Source: Oscillospiraceae bacterium (lineage in GTDB: Bacteria > Bacillota > Clostridia > Oscillospirales > Oscillospiraceae). Taken from it: a stretch of DNA of 64,000 bases. The translations under genes were made by a program, and so were the position numbers. Location: the NCBI GenBank assembly GCA_018385135.1, contig JAHAWY010000050.1, forward strand, positions 1 through 64,000. The letters are read 5' to 3'. The notes below the pieces were generated by a model that saw nothing but the letters and a program-made list of their open reading frames with translations, had not been told where the DNA came from and ran no database searches. Shown here piece by piece: positions 50,770-59,448 of this stretch (position 1 is its first letter; the number at the start of each line of letters is the position of its first letter).

Positions 50770-51912
50770 ATGAGAAAAATGGCTTGTTTACTGGCGTTTG
50801 CGCTGTTTCTTTGCGCTCCGGCGCAGGCAATAACGGTGCTGGAGGGGGAAGCAATTTCCATAACGGCGCCTACTGCCGTGCTTATTGAAAAGGACAGCGG
50901 CGAGCTGATTTACGAAAAGGATGCGCACACTCCTCACCCGCCGGCAAGCGTAACTAAGGTGATGACGCTGCTTTTGGTTATGGAGGAGATAGAAGCGGGC
51001 AGGCTTAGCTATGACGATATGGTAAGCTGCTCGTCGCACGCAGCCTCAATGGGCGGCAGTCAGATCTGGCTCGAGGAGGGCGAGCAGATGAGTGTCAGCG
51101 ATATGATAAAGGCGGTGTCGGTAGTCTCTGCCAATGACTGCGCCGTTGCGCTTGCCGAGCATATCGCAGGCTCGGAGGAGGGCTTTGTTAAGCGCATGAA
51201 TGAGCGCGCCGCGGAGCTGGGAATGAAAAACACCCACTTTGTTGACTGCACGGGTCTGACCGATGATGAGCAGCATTTGATTAGTGCCTATGACATCGCG
51301 CTCATGTCCCGCGAGCTTCTCATGCACGAGAAAATAAAGGAATACACCACTATTTGGATGGATTCGCTGAGAAACGGCAGCTCGGAGCTGACAAACACCA
51401 ACAAGCTTGTGCGCTTTTATAACGGCGCTACGGGGCTTAAAACGGGCTTTACCACCAGAGCCATGTATTGCCTTTCCGCCAGCGCGGAGCGCGACGGCAC
51501 GGAGTTTATAGCCGTTGTTATGCATTGCCAAAGCTCAACTGACCGATTTGAAAGTGCCAAAACGCTTTTGAACTATGCCTTTGCAAATTACGCCGCCTGT
51601 CCTCTGAGACATCCCGAGGCTCTGCCGCCGGTGCGCGTGGAGTTGGGTGTGGCGGACAGTGTGCAGCCGCAATACACGGGTGAGGAAAGTATGCTGATGG
51701 AAAAAAGCACGGTGAAAGACCTTAACTACGAGCTGCTGCTGCCGGAGTGCGTGGAAGCTCCCGTGACGCAGGGAGAGCCGCTGGGCGAGCTTGTAGTGCG
51801 CTCCGGCGATAAAGAGCTTGCGCGTGTGCTGCTGACGGCAGAAACGCCTGTGGAGCGTCTGAGTGTACCGCAGATATACGGAAGAATGCTATCAAGGCTT
51901 TTTGGAGGGTAA
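50770..51912 (+). CDS. dacF: D-alanyl-D-alanine carboxypeptidase (DacF-like)
   Basis: Signal peptide; HPPASVTKVMTLLLVMEEIEAG (SxxK), VVSANDCAVALAEHIAGSEEGFVKRMNERAAELGMKNTHFVDCTGL (SxN), GATGLKTGFTTRA (KTG). Confidence 0.94.
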   Translation: MRKMACLLAFALFLCAPAQAITVLEGEAISITAPTAVLIEKDSGELIYEKDAHTPHPPASVTKVMTLLLVMEEIEAGRLSYDDMVSCSSHAASMGGSQIWLEEGEQMSVSDMIKAVSVVSANDCAVALAEHIAGSEEGFVKRMNERAAELGMKNTHFVDCTGLTDDEQHLISAYDIALMSRELLMHEKIKEYTTIWMDSLRNGSSELTNTNKLVRFYNGATGLKTGFTTRAMYCLSASAERDGTEFIAVVMHCQSSTDRFESAKTLLNYAFANYAACPLRHPEALPPVRVELGVADSVQPQYTGEESMLMEKSTVKDLNYELLLPECVEAPVTQGEPLGELVVRSGDKELARVLLTAETPVERLSVPQIYGRMLSRLFGG

Positions 51913-51991
51913 CATTCTCCACTTTCGCTGCGGAAAAGGTTATTATTTTGTGATTTCCTCCCACAATGGCTATGTTTGATATTTATTTTAC

Positions 51992-52020
51992 TTGTAATGA
52001 TATGTGAAATGTATTACAAT
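51992..52020 (+). promoter_or_regulatory. Promoter for pgi
   Basis: TTGTAA, 17 bp, TACAAT. Confidence 0.5.
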
Positions 52021-52081
52021 AAATGACGAAGCTGTGGTCAATGCGCCGCGGCAGAACTAGCCATGAAAAGAGGAACTGCAA

Positions 52082-53365
52082 ATGGTAAAGGTAGAGCTAT
52101 CCGGAGCGAAGGATTTTTTTGACGTCATTGGACCGGACTATTCAAAGATTTCGGATGCACACAGAACGCTTCTTGAGAAAACGGGCGCGGGCAGCGAGTT
52201 TACGGGCTGGCTGGAGCTGCCTCAGAATATGCTCAAGACCGAGCTGAAGGCTATCCAGTCGGCGGCGGCTCGCATTAAGGGCAACAGCGAGGTGCTTGTA
52301 GTCGTAGGCATCGGCGGCTCTTATCTCGGCGCGCGTGCTGCCATTGAGCTTCTGCGCTCTCCTAACTATAATCTCATAAAGAAAGACACGCCCGATATCT
52401 TCTTTGTAGGCAACGGGCTTTCAGCCGATGCTATCAACGAGACTATCGAGCTTATCGGCGATAGAGACTTCTCCGTCAATGTGATTTCCAAATCCGGCGG
52501 CACGCTTGAGCCTGCGCTTGGCTTTCGCGTATTCAAGGCTTTGCTTGAGAAAAAGTATGGCGCAAATGCCAAAAAGCGCATTTATGCTACAACCGATGCC
52601 GAACGCGGTCTGTTGCACGATATGGCGGCAGCCGAGGGCTGGGAGCGCTTCATAGTACCCGGCGACGTTGGCGGACGTTTCTCCGTTCTCTCCGCGGTCG
52701 GTATTCTGCCTATGGCTGTGGCAGGCATTGATGTTGAAAGCGTTTTAAGCTGCGCTGTGCAGGAGTTACAAGACCTTACGCAGCAGCGCTCCGCCGAAAA
52801 CCCCGCGTGGCAGTATGCCGGCGCGCGCCAGCACCTTTACACACTTGGCAGAACAACGGAAATTCTTGCCTGCTATGAGCCTTCCTTCCGTTTTATGGCG
52901 GAGTGGTGGAAGCAGCTTTTCGGTGAGAGCGAGGGTAAAAATGGCGTTGGCATCTTCCCGGCTTCTGTGGAGTATTCCGCAGATCTGCACTCTATGGGTC
53001 AGTATGTTCAGGACGGTCCGCGCCGCCTGATGGAGAGCGTAGTCTCCTTTGATGAGCCTAACTCCGAGCTTAAAATTCCCTTTGAGCTTGGCAATCGTGA
53101 CGGACTCAACTACCTTGCCGGCCGCGAATACAGCGCCGTGCAGAAAATTGCCGCCAGAGCAGTTGCCGAGGCTCATATAAAAGGTGAGGTGCCGAATATC
53201 TCGATCTCCGTTCCAAAGCGTGACGAGGCGGGCTTTGCCGCTCTCGTGTGCTTCTTTGAAATGAGCTGCGCCCTCTCCGCATATGCCTCCGGAGTCAACC
53301 CCTTTGACCAGCCGGGCGTTGAGGCTTACAAAATCAATATGTTCAAGATGTTGGGAAAAGAGTGA
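52082..53365 (+). CDS. pgi: Glucose-6-phosphate isomerase
   Basis: VVVGIGGSYLGARAAIELL...VNVISKSGGTLEPALGFRVFK...GRFSVLSAVGILPMAVAGID...NPFDQPGVEAYKINMF. Confidence 0.97.
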   Translation: MVKVELSGAKDFFDVIGPDYSKISDAHRTLLEKTGAGSEFTGWLELPQNMLKTELKAIQSAAARIKGNSEVLVVVGIGGSYLGARAAIELLRSPNYNLIKKDTPDIFFVGNGLSADAINETIELIGDRDFSVNVISKSGGTLEPALGFRVFKALLEKKYGANAKKRIYATTDAERGLLHDMAAAEGWERFIVPGDVGGRFSVLSAVGILPMAVAGIDVESVLSCAVQELQDLTQQRSAENPAWQYAGARQHLYTLGRTTEILACYEPSFRFMAEWWKQLFGESEGKNGVGIFPASVEYSADLHSMGQYVQDGPRRLMESVVSFDEPNSELKIPFELGNRDGLNYLAGREYSAVQKIAARAVAEAHIKGEVPNISISVPKRDEAGFAALVCFFEMSCALSAYASGVNPFDQPGVEAYKINMFKMLGKE

Positions 53366-53450
53366 TAGTTTTTATACTAATAACCGTATATTTGGTGTTT
53401 CCACATGATAGCACGTCAATTATTTGTTAATAAAACGAAAAAACTAATCG

Positions 53451-53479
53451 TTGATGTTCAAGGTAATGTATGTTATCAT
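53451..53479 (+). promoter_or_regulatory. Promoter for the small P-loop protein gene
   Basis: TTGATG, 17 bp, TATCAT. Confidence 0.5.
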
Positions 53480-53535
53480 ATTTCTAGGCAGTGGGAGCAC
53501 TATTGCTTACACAATTTTAAAGGAGTGTGTTTAAA

Positions 53536-53946
53536 ATGGTTCATCTAATCATGGGTCTTAAAGGCTCAGGAAAAACCAAGTCGCTTGTTGAGCGTGTAAA
53601 ACACGCGGTCGAGGAAGAAAACGGCAGCGTTGTATGTATAGAGAAGGACAAAAACCTAACTTATGATATCCCCTACACCGTAAGACTTGTTCACGCAAGC
53701 GACTATAATTTCTCGTCAATCGAATTTTTCAAGGGCTTTATCAGTGGACTTCATGCCGCAAACTATGATATCAGCCATGTATTTATAGACAACTTCCTTA
53801 AAATGTTCAACGAAACTGACATGGACAAGGTCGCAGACCTGCTGGACGAGCTTGACGCTTTCGGCGAAAAGGAAGGCATCAAGTTTACCATCAGCGCAAC
53901 GGTTGATCCCGCCACAGTGGGAGACAGAATTAAGAAATATTGCTGA
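53536..53946 (+). CDS. Small P-loop protein of unknown function
   Basis: MVHLIMGLKGSGKTKSLVERVKHAVEEENGSVVCIEKDKNLTYDIPYTVRLV Walker A, YDISHVFIDNFLKM Walker B-like; AAAGGAG RBS. Confidence 0.75.
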   Translation: MVHLIMGLKGSGKTKSLVERVKHAVEEENGSVVCIEKDKNLTYDIPYTVRLVHASDYNFSSIEFFKGFISGLHAANYDISHVFIDNFLKMFNETDMDKVADLLDELDAFGEKEGIKFTISATVDPATVGDRIKKYC

Positions 53947-54003
53947 GGCATCCGCTTTCAGATGTTATACGGATAAACATAATAATTTAAACAAACATAG
54001 AAA

Positions 54004-54043
54004 CGCACCCGAATGAGCTTGATCGTTCGGGTGCGTTTTATTG
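54004..54043. terminator. Bidirectional terminator between convergent genes
   Basis: acgcacccgaa / ttcgggtgcgt stem with T-run. Confidence 0.85.
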
Positions 54044-54046
54044 TAT

Positions 54047-54751
54047 TCATATGGCAAAGCCGCCGTCTGCTCCGATTACCTGACCTGTTATAAAGCTCGC
54101 CTTATCGGAGCAGAGAAAGGCGGCGAGAGATGCCACCTCCTGCGGCGTTCCGAGACGGCAGAGCGGAGTTTCTTCGCACAGGGCGCGTTTGTCATCTGCG
54201 GAAAAGCCTGCCATCATGTCAGTTTCAATAACGCCGGGAGCAATGCAGTTTACCCGCACGCCCGATGGTCCAAGCTCCTTTGCCAGCGCGCGGGTCAGCC
54301 CAATAAGCGCTGCCTTTGACGCGGAGTATGCCACCTCGCAGGAGGCACCATGGACGCCCCAAACCGAGGACATGGTAAGGATACATCCGCGCTTTTGCTT
54401 TATCATATACGGCAGAGCGCGATGGATGCAATTATACGCTCCGTCCACATTAACGGCGAAAACACGCCGCCATTGTTCGGGAGAAAGCTCGGAAAAAAGC
54501 CCGTATTCCGAAATTCCCGCGTTGCAAACCAGAACATCTATGTCTCCGATTTCGTCATACATTCCGCAAACCTGCGAATAGTCCGAAACATCAGCGTGCA
54601 CAGCCCTGCCCGAAAGCTCGGCGGCAAGAGCCGCTGCTTGCTCCTTACTGCGGTTATAGTTTATAAAAACACGGCAGCCGTCCGACGCGAGAGCACGGGC
54701 GATCGACTCGCCAATTCCTCTTGATCCGCCTGTGATAAGCGCATTTTTCAT
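54047..54751 (-). CDS. SDR family oxidoreductase (FabG/YmfI-like)
   Basis: MKNALITGGSRGIGESIARALASDGCRVFINYNRS...VCNAGISEYGLFSELSPEQWRRVFAVN...SSVWGVHGASCEVAYSASKAALIGLTRALAKELGPSGVRVNCIAPGVIETDM. Confidence 0.9.
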   Translation of the reverse strand: MKNALITGGSRGIGESIARALASDGCRVFINYNRSKEQAAALAAELSGRAVHADVSDYSQVCGMYDEIGDIDVLVCNAGISEYGLFSELSPEQWRRVFAVNVDGAYNCIHRALPYMIKQKRGCILTMSSVWGVHGASCEVAYSASKAALIGLTRALAKELGPSGVRVNCIAPGVIETDMMAGFSADDKRALCEETPLCRLGTPQEVASLAAFLCSDKASFITGQVIGADGGFAI

Positions 54752-54976
54752 TTTGTTTCGTTCCCTTCGGGTGAGATGATGTACATATGGCGGAGCAATG
54801 CCGCCGGAGCAATTATAACACGGCATATCGATTTTGGACAACTGATTGAAAAGCGGCCGATAATGTGTTAAAATAGTGCTAATAATCGCCTTGCAGTTGT
54901 GAGTGTGAGGATTTTTGGCAATAACACGGCGTATTATCGCTTTTAACTCAAGGCTGCATTATTTTGGAGGCAAGAG

Positions 54977-56302
54977 ATGCGAACGATAATTTGCAAAAGA
55001 TGCGGTGCTCAAATAGACGCCGAGTTGGGCGTGTGCCCAAGCTGCGGAGCGGTATACTACATACTCTCCGAGGAAGAAAAGCCCACGCAAAGTGCTTCCC
55101 CTGATTACGACGCTAAGCTGTGGGAGCCTTCAGAAAAGGATGTAAACGACATTTTTAACGCCCGCAACGCGAGAGACGCGGAGCTTTTAAACAACGATAT
55201 TTTCAACACCCACGTCATAAAGACTTCGGGAGGCGACGAAACTCAAGTTTTCCGCCCCGTGAGGGAGGAGACGCTCCCGCAGCAGCCTGTAAGACCCGCG
55301 CCGCGCCCGCAGCAGTCTTCGCCAAGACCGCAATATGCTCCCCGCGCTGAAATGCGCGAATATACCAGGCAGAGCAGCGCTGTCAGCGCGCCGAGCAAGA
55401 GTGGGCTTGATAACCGAAAAAAGCAGCTTATCGTTGCAGGAGCTGCACTTTTGGCGCTGCTTACTCTGGTGCTGTGCATCATGGGCGGTGTGTTCAGCTT
55501 TGGCGGCAAGGATTCGGAAAATACAATGCCGCTGCTTGAGGGCTGGAACAGAGACACGGCTATCAGCGTTCTTGAGAGAATGAAAGCCGCCGTTACGGTT
55601 GAGGAGGAATTCAGCGATGCCCCCATAGACACCGTTATTCGACAGAGCGTCAAGGAGGGCGAAAAGGTCAAAAAGGGTACGAAGATAACCATTGTCGTTT
55701 CCAAGGGGCTTGAGGAAAAGACGGACGAGGAAATCGAGTATATCGAAGTTCCGAGTCTGACGGGAATGACCTATGACCAGGCTCGCCGAATGCTGACGGA
55801 GATGGGGCTTGCCATCCGCCGAGGCGAGGATGTATACAGCGATAAGGACGAGGGCGAAATAGTTGACCAGACCCCATATAAGGGCGCGAAGCTTGAAAAG
55901 GGAGAGGTCGTTGAGGTCGTTTTGTCTATGGGACCTGAGCCGTCTCCTTCGCCGGAGTCGCACACTATTACAGTTACCGCCGGAACAGGCGGCAGCATCA
56001 GCCCAAAGGGACTGGTGATGGTCGAAAATGAAAAGGATCAGACCTTCACGATAACTCCGGATGAGGGCTATGAAATCCGTGAGGTCAAGGTTGACGGCAC
56101 AAGCATAGGTGCTGTTGAAAGCTACACCTTCACGAAGGTCACGGGTGACCACGCAATTTACGCTGTGTTCCAGAAAAAGCCTGAGCCAACACCGACACCG
56201 ACACCAACACCTACACCAACACCCACACCGTCGCCTGAGTCCACACCCGTTTCGGGAACAGACGAAACGGGCGCATCGGGCGAGCAGAGAGACGAGTTGT
56301 GA
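54977..56302 (+). CDS. Zinc-ribbon, single-TM, PASTA-domain protein with a C-terminal repeat domain and TP-rich tail
   Basis: N-terminal CKRCGAQIDAELGVCPSCG ribbon, TM, PASTA-like repeats (MPLLEGWNRDTAISVLERMKAAVTVEEEFSDAPIDTVIRQSVKEGEKVKKGTKITIVVSKG; VPSLTGMTYDQARRMLTEMGLAI...), domain ITVTAGTGGSISPKG...DHAIYAVF, then (PT)n. Confidence 0.85.
   Translation: MRTIICKRCGAQIDAELGVCPSCGAVYYILSEEEKPTQSASPDYDAKLWEPSEKDVNDIFNARNARDAELLNNDIFNTHVIKTSGGDETQVFRPVREETLPQQPVRPAPRPQQSSPRPQYAPRAEMREYTRQSSAVSAPSKSGLDNRKKQLIVAGAALLALLTLVLCIMGGVFSFGGKDSENTMPLLEGWNRDTAISVLERMKAAVTVEEEFSDAPIDTVIRQSVKEGEKVKKGTKITIVVSKGLEEKTDEEIEYIEVPSLTGMTYDQARRMLTEMGLAIRRGEDVYSDKDEGEIVDQTPYKGAKLEKGEVVEVVLSMGPEPSPSPESHTITVTAGTGGSISPKGLVMVENEKDQTFTITPDEGYEIREVKVDGTSIGAVESYTFTKVTGDHAIYAVFQKKPEPTPTPTPTPTPTPTPSPESTPVSGTDETGASGEQRDEL
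56188..56235 (+). repeat. Short tandem repeat encoding a Thr-Pro linker
   Basis: accaacaccgacaccgacaccaacacctacaccaacacccacaccg hexamer-like array. Confidence 0.85.
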
Positions 56303-56358
56303 TTTCAGCATAAAGAAGACAAAAAGCGCAAGAATATATGGGATGATGGGAGAGAGCT

Positions 56359-57246
56359 ATGAGCAAAAGCAAGAATAAAAGTGGTGACAACAAGGGAACG
56401 GTGATCGTATATATCGTTTTGCGCTTATTAGTAATTGCTATTATGATTCGTGAAATGATGCTCGGTCAGTGGGATGGCGTGTTCTATTGCATTTTGACCC
56501 TGTTCCTGTTCATGATACCCTTTTTTGTTGAGCGCAAATTTCGCGTTGAATTACCCACCACGCTTGAAATCGTTGTACTGCTGTTTATCTTTGCAGGAGA
56601 GATTTTGGGCGAGATCGAGGCTTTTTTTCTAAAAATCCCCGGCTGGGATCTTATACTGCATACCACCAACGGTTTCATAATGGCGGCAATCGGCTTTGCG
56701 CTGATTGATGTTCTAAACCGCAGTCCAAGAATAAATATGCGGCTTTCCACCTTCTTTGTAGCCTTTGTCGCTTTCTGTTTTTCCATGACCATCGGCGTCC
56801 TTTGGGAGTTTGCCGAATACTCCGTTGATAACTACTTTGGCGGCGATATGCAAAAAGATGAGATCGTAAGCTCTATAGGCTCGGTTACACTAAATCCCGA
56901 GGGCAAAAACAAGGTCGTCTGGATTACGGACATTGACGAAACTGTTATCCACGGCAAGATCAAGGGTGAGGAAAACACAGTTACCATCAAGGGCTATCTT
57001 GACATCGGCTTGCACGACACGATGGAGGATATGTTCGTAAACCTTGTCGGTGCGCTTGTTTTTTCGTTTATTGGCGCTATCTACCTTAAAGGACGAGGAA
57101 AGGGAAAAGGTCAGGTTGCCGGTGCTTTTATTCCGAGAATGCTGACCGAGGAGGAGGCTGCCGAGCGCGACGAGAACGACGAGCAGCTTCGCCGCAGCTT
57201 GTTCAAACGGAGAAATTCGCTAGAGTCTGATGATCCGGGAAAGTAG
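56359..57246 (+). CDS. Conserved multi-TM membrane protein, possibly YjdF/DUF2238-like
   Basis: Several TM segments; PGWDLILHTTNGFIMAAIGFALIDVLNR...FCFSMTIGVLWEFAEYSVDNYFG. Confidence 0.7.
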   Translation: MSKSKNKSGDNKGTVIVYIVLRLLVIAIMIREMMLGQWDGVFYCILTLFLFMIPFFVERKFRVELPTTLEIVVLLFIFAGEILGEIEAFFLKIPGWDLILHTTNGFIMAAIGFALIDVLNRSPRINMRLSTFFVAFVAFCFSMTIGVLWEFAEYSVDNYFGGDMQKDEIVSSIGSVTLNPEGKNKVVWITDIDETVIHGKIKGEENTVTIKGYLDIGLHDTMEDMFVNLVGALVFSFIGAIYLKGRGKGKGQVAGAFIPRMLTEEEAAERDENDEQLRRSLFKRRNSLESDDPGK

Positions 57247-57687
57247 CTCGCCCCTGTCGCTTATTTCAAGCACGGCACAGGTCTGCATTGGCGGATATCC
57301 GGCCGTGCCGGGGTTTATTACCAGTACGCCCTGATCGTAGTAGTTGACCGATTTGTGCGTGTGTCCGAAAAGAACAGCATTCGCGCCGAGCGACACAGCC
57401 TCGCTTATGAGCAGCGATGCTGTGCTCTTAACACTGTAATGATGCCCATGAGTTAAAAAAAGCTTGGCTCCGTTTACGGAAATGATTTCCCTTTCGGGAA
57501 GTGAGCTTGATATATCGCAGTTTCCTTTGACCGCCTTGAGCGGCATATCGGGAAACTGCGATTTTATTTTTGCAATGTCTCTGCCTCCGTCGCCAAGGTG
57601 CAGAACCATATCGGGAGAAAAGTGATCAATTGCGCGCAGCATACGCTCGGAATTGCCATGGGAATCAGAGAAAACCAAAAGCTTCAT
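57220..57687 (-). CDS. YfcE/MJ0936-family metallophosphoesterase
   Basis: MKLLVFSDSHGNSERMLRAID...VLHLGDGGRDI...VKGNCDI...LTHGHHYSVK...LFGHTHKSVNYYDQGVLVINPGTAGYP. Confidence 0.93.
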   Translation of the reverse strand: MKLLVFSDSHGNSERMLRAIDHFSPDMVLHLGDGGRDIAKIKSQFPDMPLKAVKGNCDISSSLPEREIISVNGAKLFLTHGHHYSVKSTASLLISEAVSLGANAVLFGHTHKSVNYYDQGVLVINPGTAGYPPMQTCAVLEISDRGELLSRIIRL

Positions 57688-57758
57688 GGTATACCTCCGT
57701 GTAACCAAAAAAATAAAGAGTGTATATACTGAAATGAAAGACTATCAGGGGGTGCGTT

Positions 57759-57998
57759 ATGAGCGACGTTGAAAAAATCAAAAGGGATTTGTTTTCCGGT
57801 AAAAAAGCGGGCGCAGTCAAGGATGTTGTAAACTCCAAGGAGGGCAGGAGCGTCGGCAAAATGATAGACGGCGACTCCCTTAAAAAGGCGCTCGCCGAGG
57901 GCGACAGCAATACGATGCAGAGCATTCTAAACCAGGTGCTTGCCACCGATGACGGCAAGGCTTTGGTAAAGCAAATCAGCGAACGCTTCGGAAAATAA
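57759..57998 (+). CDS. Small hypothetical protein
   Basis: 79 aa, MSDVEKIKRDLFSGKKAGAVKDVVNSKEGRSVGKMIDGDSLKKAL...; start of a three-gene same-strand cluster. Confidence 0.7.
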   Translation: MSDVEKIKRDLFSGKKAGAVKDVVNSKEGRSVGKMIDGDSLKKALAEGDSNTMQSILNQVLATDDGKALVKQISERFGK

Positions 57999-58018
57999 AC
58001 TGAAAGGAGACTCCCGCC

Positions 58019-58450
58019 GTGAACAACATTGAAAATATGATCAATTCCGTGCTTAGCAATCCGGAGCAAATGAAAATGGTCATGGACGTGGCGGGCAGCA
58101 TAATGGGAAACGCCCCCCCGCCGGAGGAGCTAAACGCTAAGGCGGAAAACGCCGCGGCGGGTACTGCCGACAGCGGCTCGACAATGAGCGCGGGAATGGG
58201 CGCAGGCAAGGGCGGCGGACTTAATCTCGGAAACATACTGTCCGGGCTTACAAATCTGCCCGGAGGTCTTGCGGGTGCTGCAAGCTCATTATTAAACAGC
58301 AGCGCCGGCAATAAGGATAAGACTGAGCTGCTCGAGGCAATGAAGCCGTGGCTGTCCGAAAAGCGCCGAAGCAGGCTTGACGGCGCAATGAAGATTGCCA
58401 GGGTGATGAAGACTGCGGGCGAAGCCTTTTTTGGGAGGGGGCAGACATGA
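58019..58450 (+). CDS. Small Gly/Ala-rich hypothetical protein
   Basis: 143 aa, NNIENMINSVLSNPEQMKMVMDVAGSIMG...LEAMKPWLSEKRRSRLDGAMKIARVMK. GTG start (58019) behind GGAG; overlaps the next gene by 4 nt. Confidence 0.7.
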   Translation: MNNIENMINSVLSNPEQMKMVMDVAGSIMGNAPPPEELNAKAENAAAGTADSGSTMSAGMGAGKGGGLNLGNILSGLTNLPGGLAGAASSLLNSSAGNKDKTELLEAMKPWLSEKRRSRLDGAMKIARVMKTAGEAFFGRGQT

Positions 58451-58728
58451 ACAGGTATGATGCCAAAACCGGCAAAATGGAGTATGTCCCCGAACCTGAA
58501 ACGATTATAATTGAAACGGAAAGCCCGCCCGGTGACGGCAGAGCGGAATATAGAAAGCCGCCGGGCGCGTCGGGCTTTGTCGACTTACTCGGCGGCTTAC
58601 TTGGAAAAGCGAAGCGCGCGGTCCCCGAAACCGAGGATCTTATTCTAATCGCTGTGCTGTATCTTATGTATAGGGAAAGCGGGGATATTGAGTTTTTGCT
58701 TATAGCAGGAATACTGCTATTCACATAG
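58447..58728 (+). CDS. Small hypothetical protein with C-terminal hydrophobic segment
   Basis: 93 aa, ending ETEDLILIAVLYLMYRESGDIEFLLIAGILLFT. Confidence 0.65.
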   Translation: MNRYDAKTGKMEYVPEPETIIIETESPPGDGRAEYRKPPGASGFVDLLGGLLGKAKRAVPETEDLILIAVLYLMYRESGDIEFLLIAGILLFT

Positions 58729-59448
58729 TCATGCGGACGGAGGCGTGAATACGTCATCAGACGGAGTCGAAAGCTCGGTGGTTTTCGACTCCATTTCATA
58801 TATCAGTGTTTCGCCTTCGTATATTTCGGCGGAGACCAACAGACCGGAGTTGACGGAAATGTAGAGCCGGTTTACATAATTATTATCGCCGATATATTCG
58901 GCAAAAATGCATGGCTCATTAAGCTCAATGGAGTAGCCTGCGTCCGTAATTGCGTCGGCTTCAAGCGCGAAAAGCTCCTCATAGGTTATTAGTCTTGCGA
59001 ATTTGTCGGTCTGAGTGTAGTCAAAGCTGTCATAATGCGTGGAGGAAAATACGCCTGTGGCGTCGTTATACCAGATGTATAGCTCGTTGCCGAGAATAAG
59101 CAGGTTTTTGACTGAGCCTGCGTGCGAAATGCTCATACGCAGGTTGTCATCCCGCTGCCAAACGCTGAGAGAGTCCTCGCATTTGCCGCCCTGCCAATAG
59201 CTTTTAACGCTGTAGGTGCGCGAATAGCTCTCCGTGCGCGAGAGTGTGGATACTGCGGTGCAAACGTTTTCCGGCGTAACGCTCAGCGTGTCGGCGCTGC
59301 CGATATCAGCTCCGACGGGTGCGCTGACGGCAGGAGCCGGCAGTGTGATCGTGGGAAATTGGTTGAACTTGTTGTAGGATTTTATAACTACCGCGAGGAT
59401 GAGGAGCAGCGTCGCGCTTATTATTGCGATAAGCATATTCCTTTTCAT
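58729..59448 (-). CDS. Hypothetical single-TM exported/membrane-anchored protein
   Basis: N-terminal anchor MKRNMLIAIISATLLLILAVVIKSYN, then a beta-rich region; overlaps the wecB-like gene by 4 nt. Confidence 0.65.
   Translation of the reverse strand: MKRNMLIAIISATLLLILAVVIKSYNKFNQFPTITLPAPAVSAPVGADIGSADTLSVTPENVCTAVSTLSRTESYSRTYSVKSYWQGGKCEDSLSVWQRDDNLRMSISHAGSVKNLLILGNELYIWYNDATGVFSSTHYDSFDYTQTDKFARLITYEELFALEADAITDAGYSIELNEPCIFAEYIGDNNYVNRLYISVNSGLLVSAEIYEGETLIYEMESKTTELSTPSDDVFTPPSA

Noticed and set aside
56188-56235. Possible CRISPR or regulatory repeat
   Set aside because: In-frame acaccg/acacca hexamers encode a Thr-Pro linker; no spacers.
55187-56311. 374 aa minus-strand ORF rich in R, C and W opposite the PASTA gene
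   Set aside because: Antisense shadow ORF, including low-complexity RCWCRCWCR from the Thr-Pro repeat.
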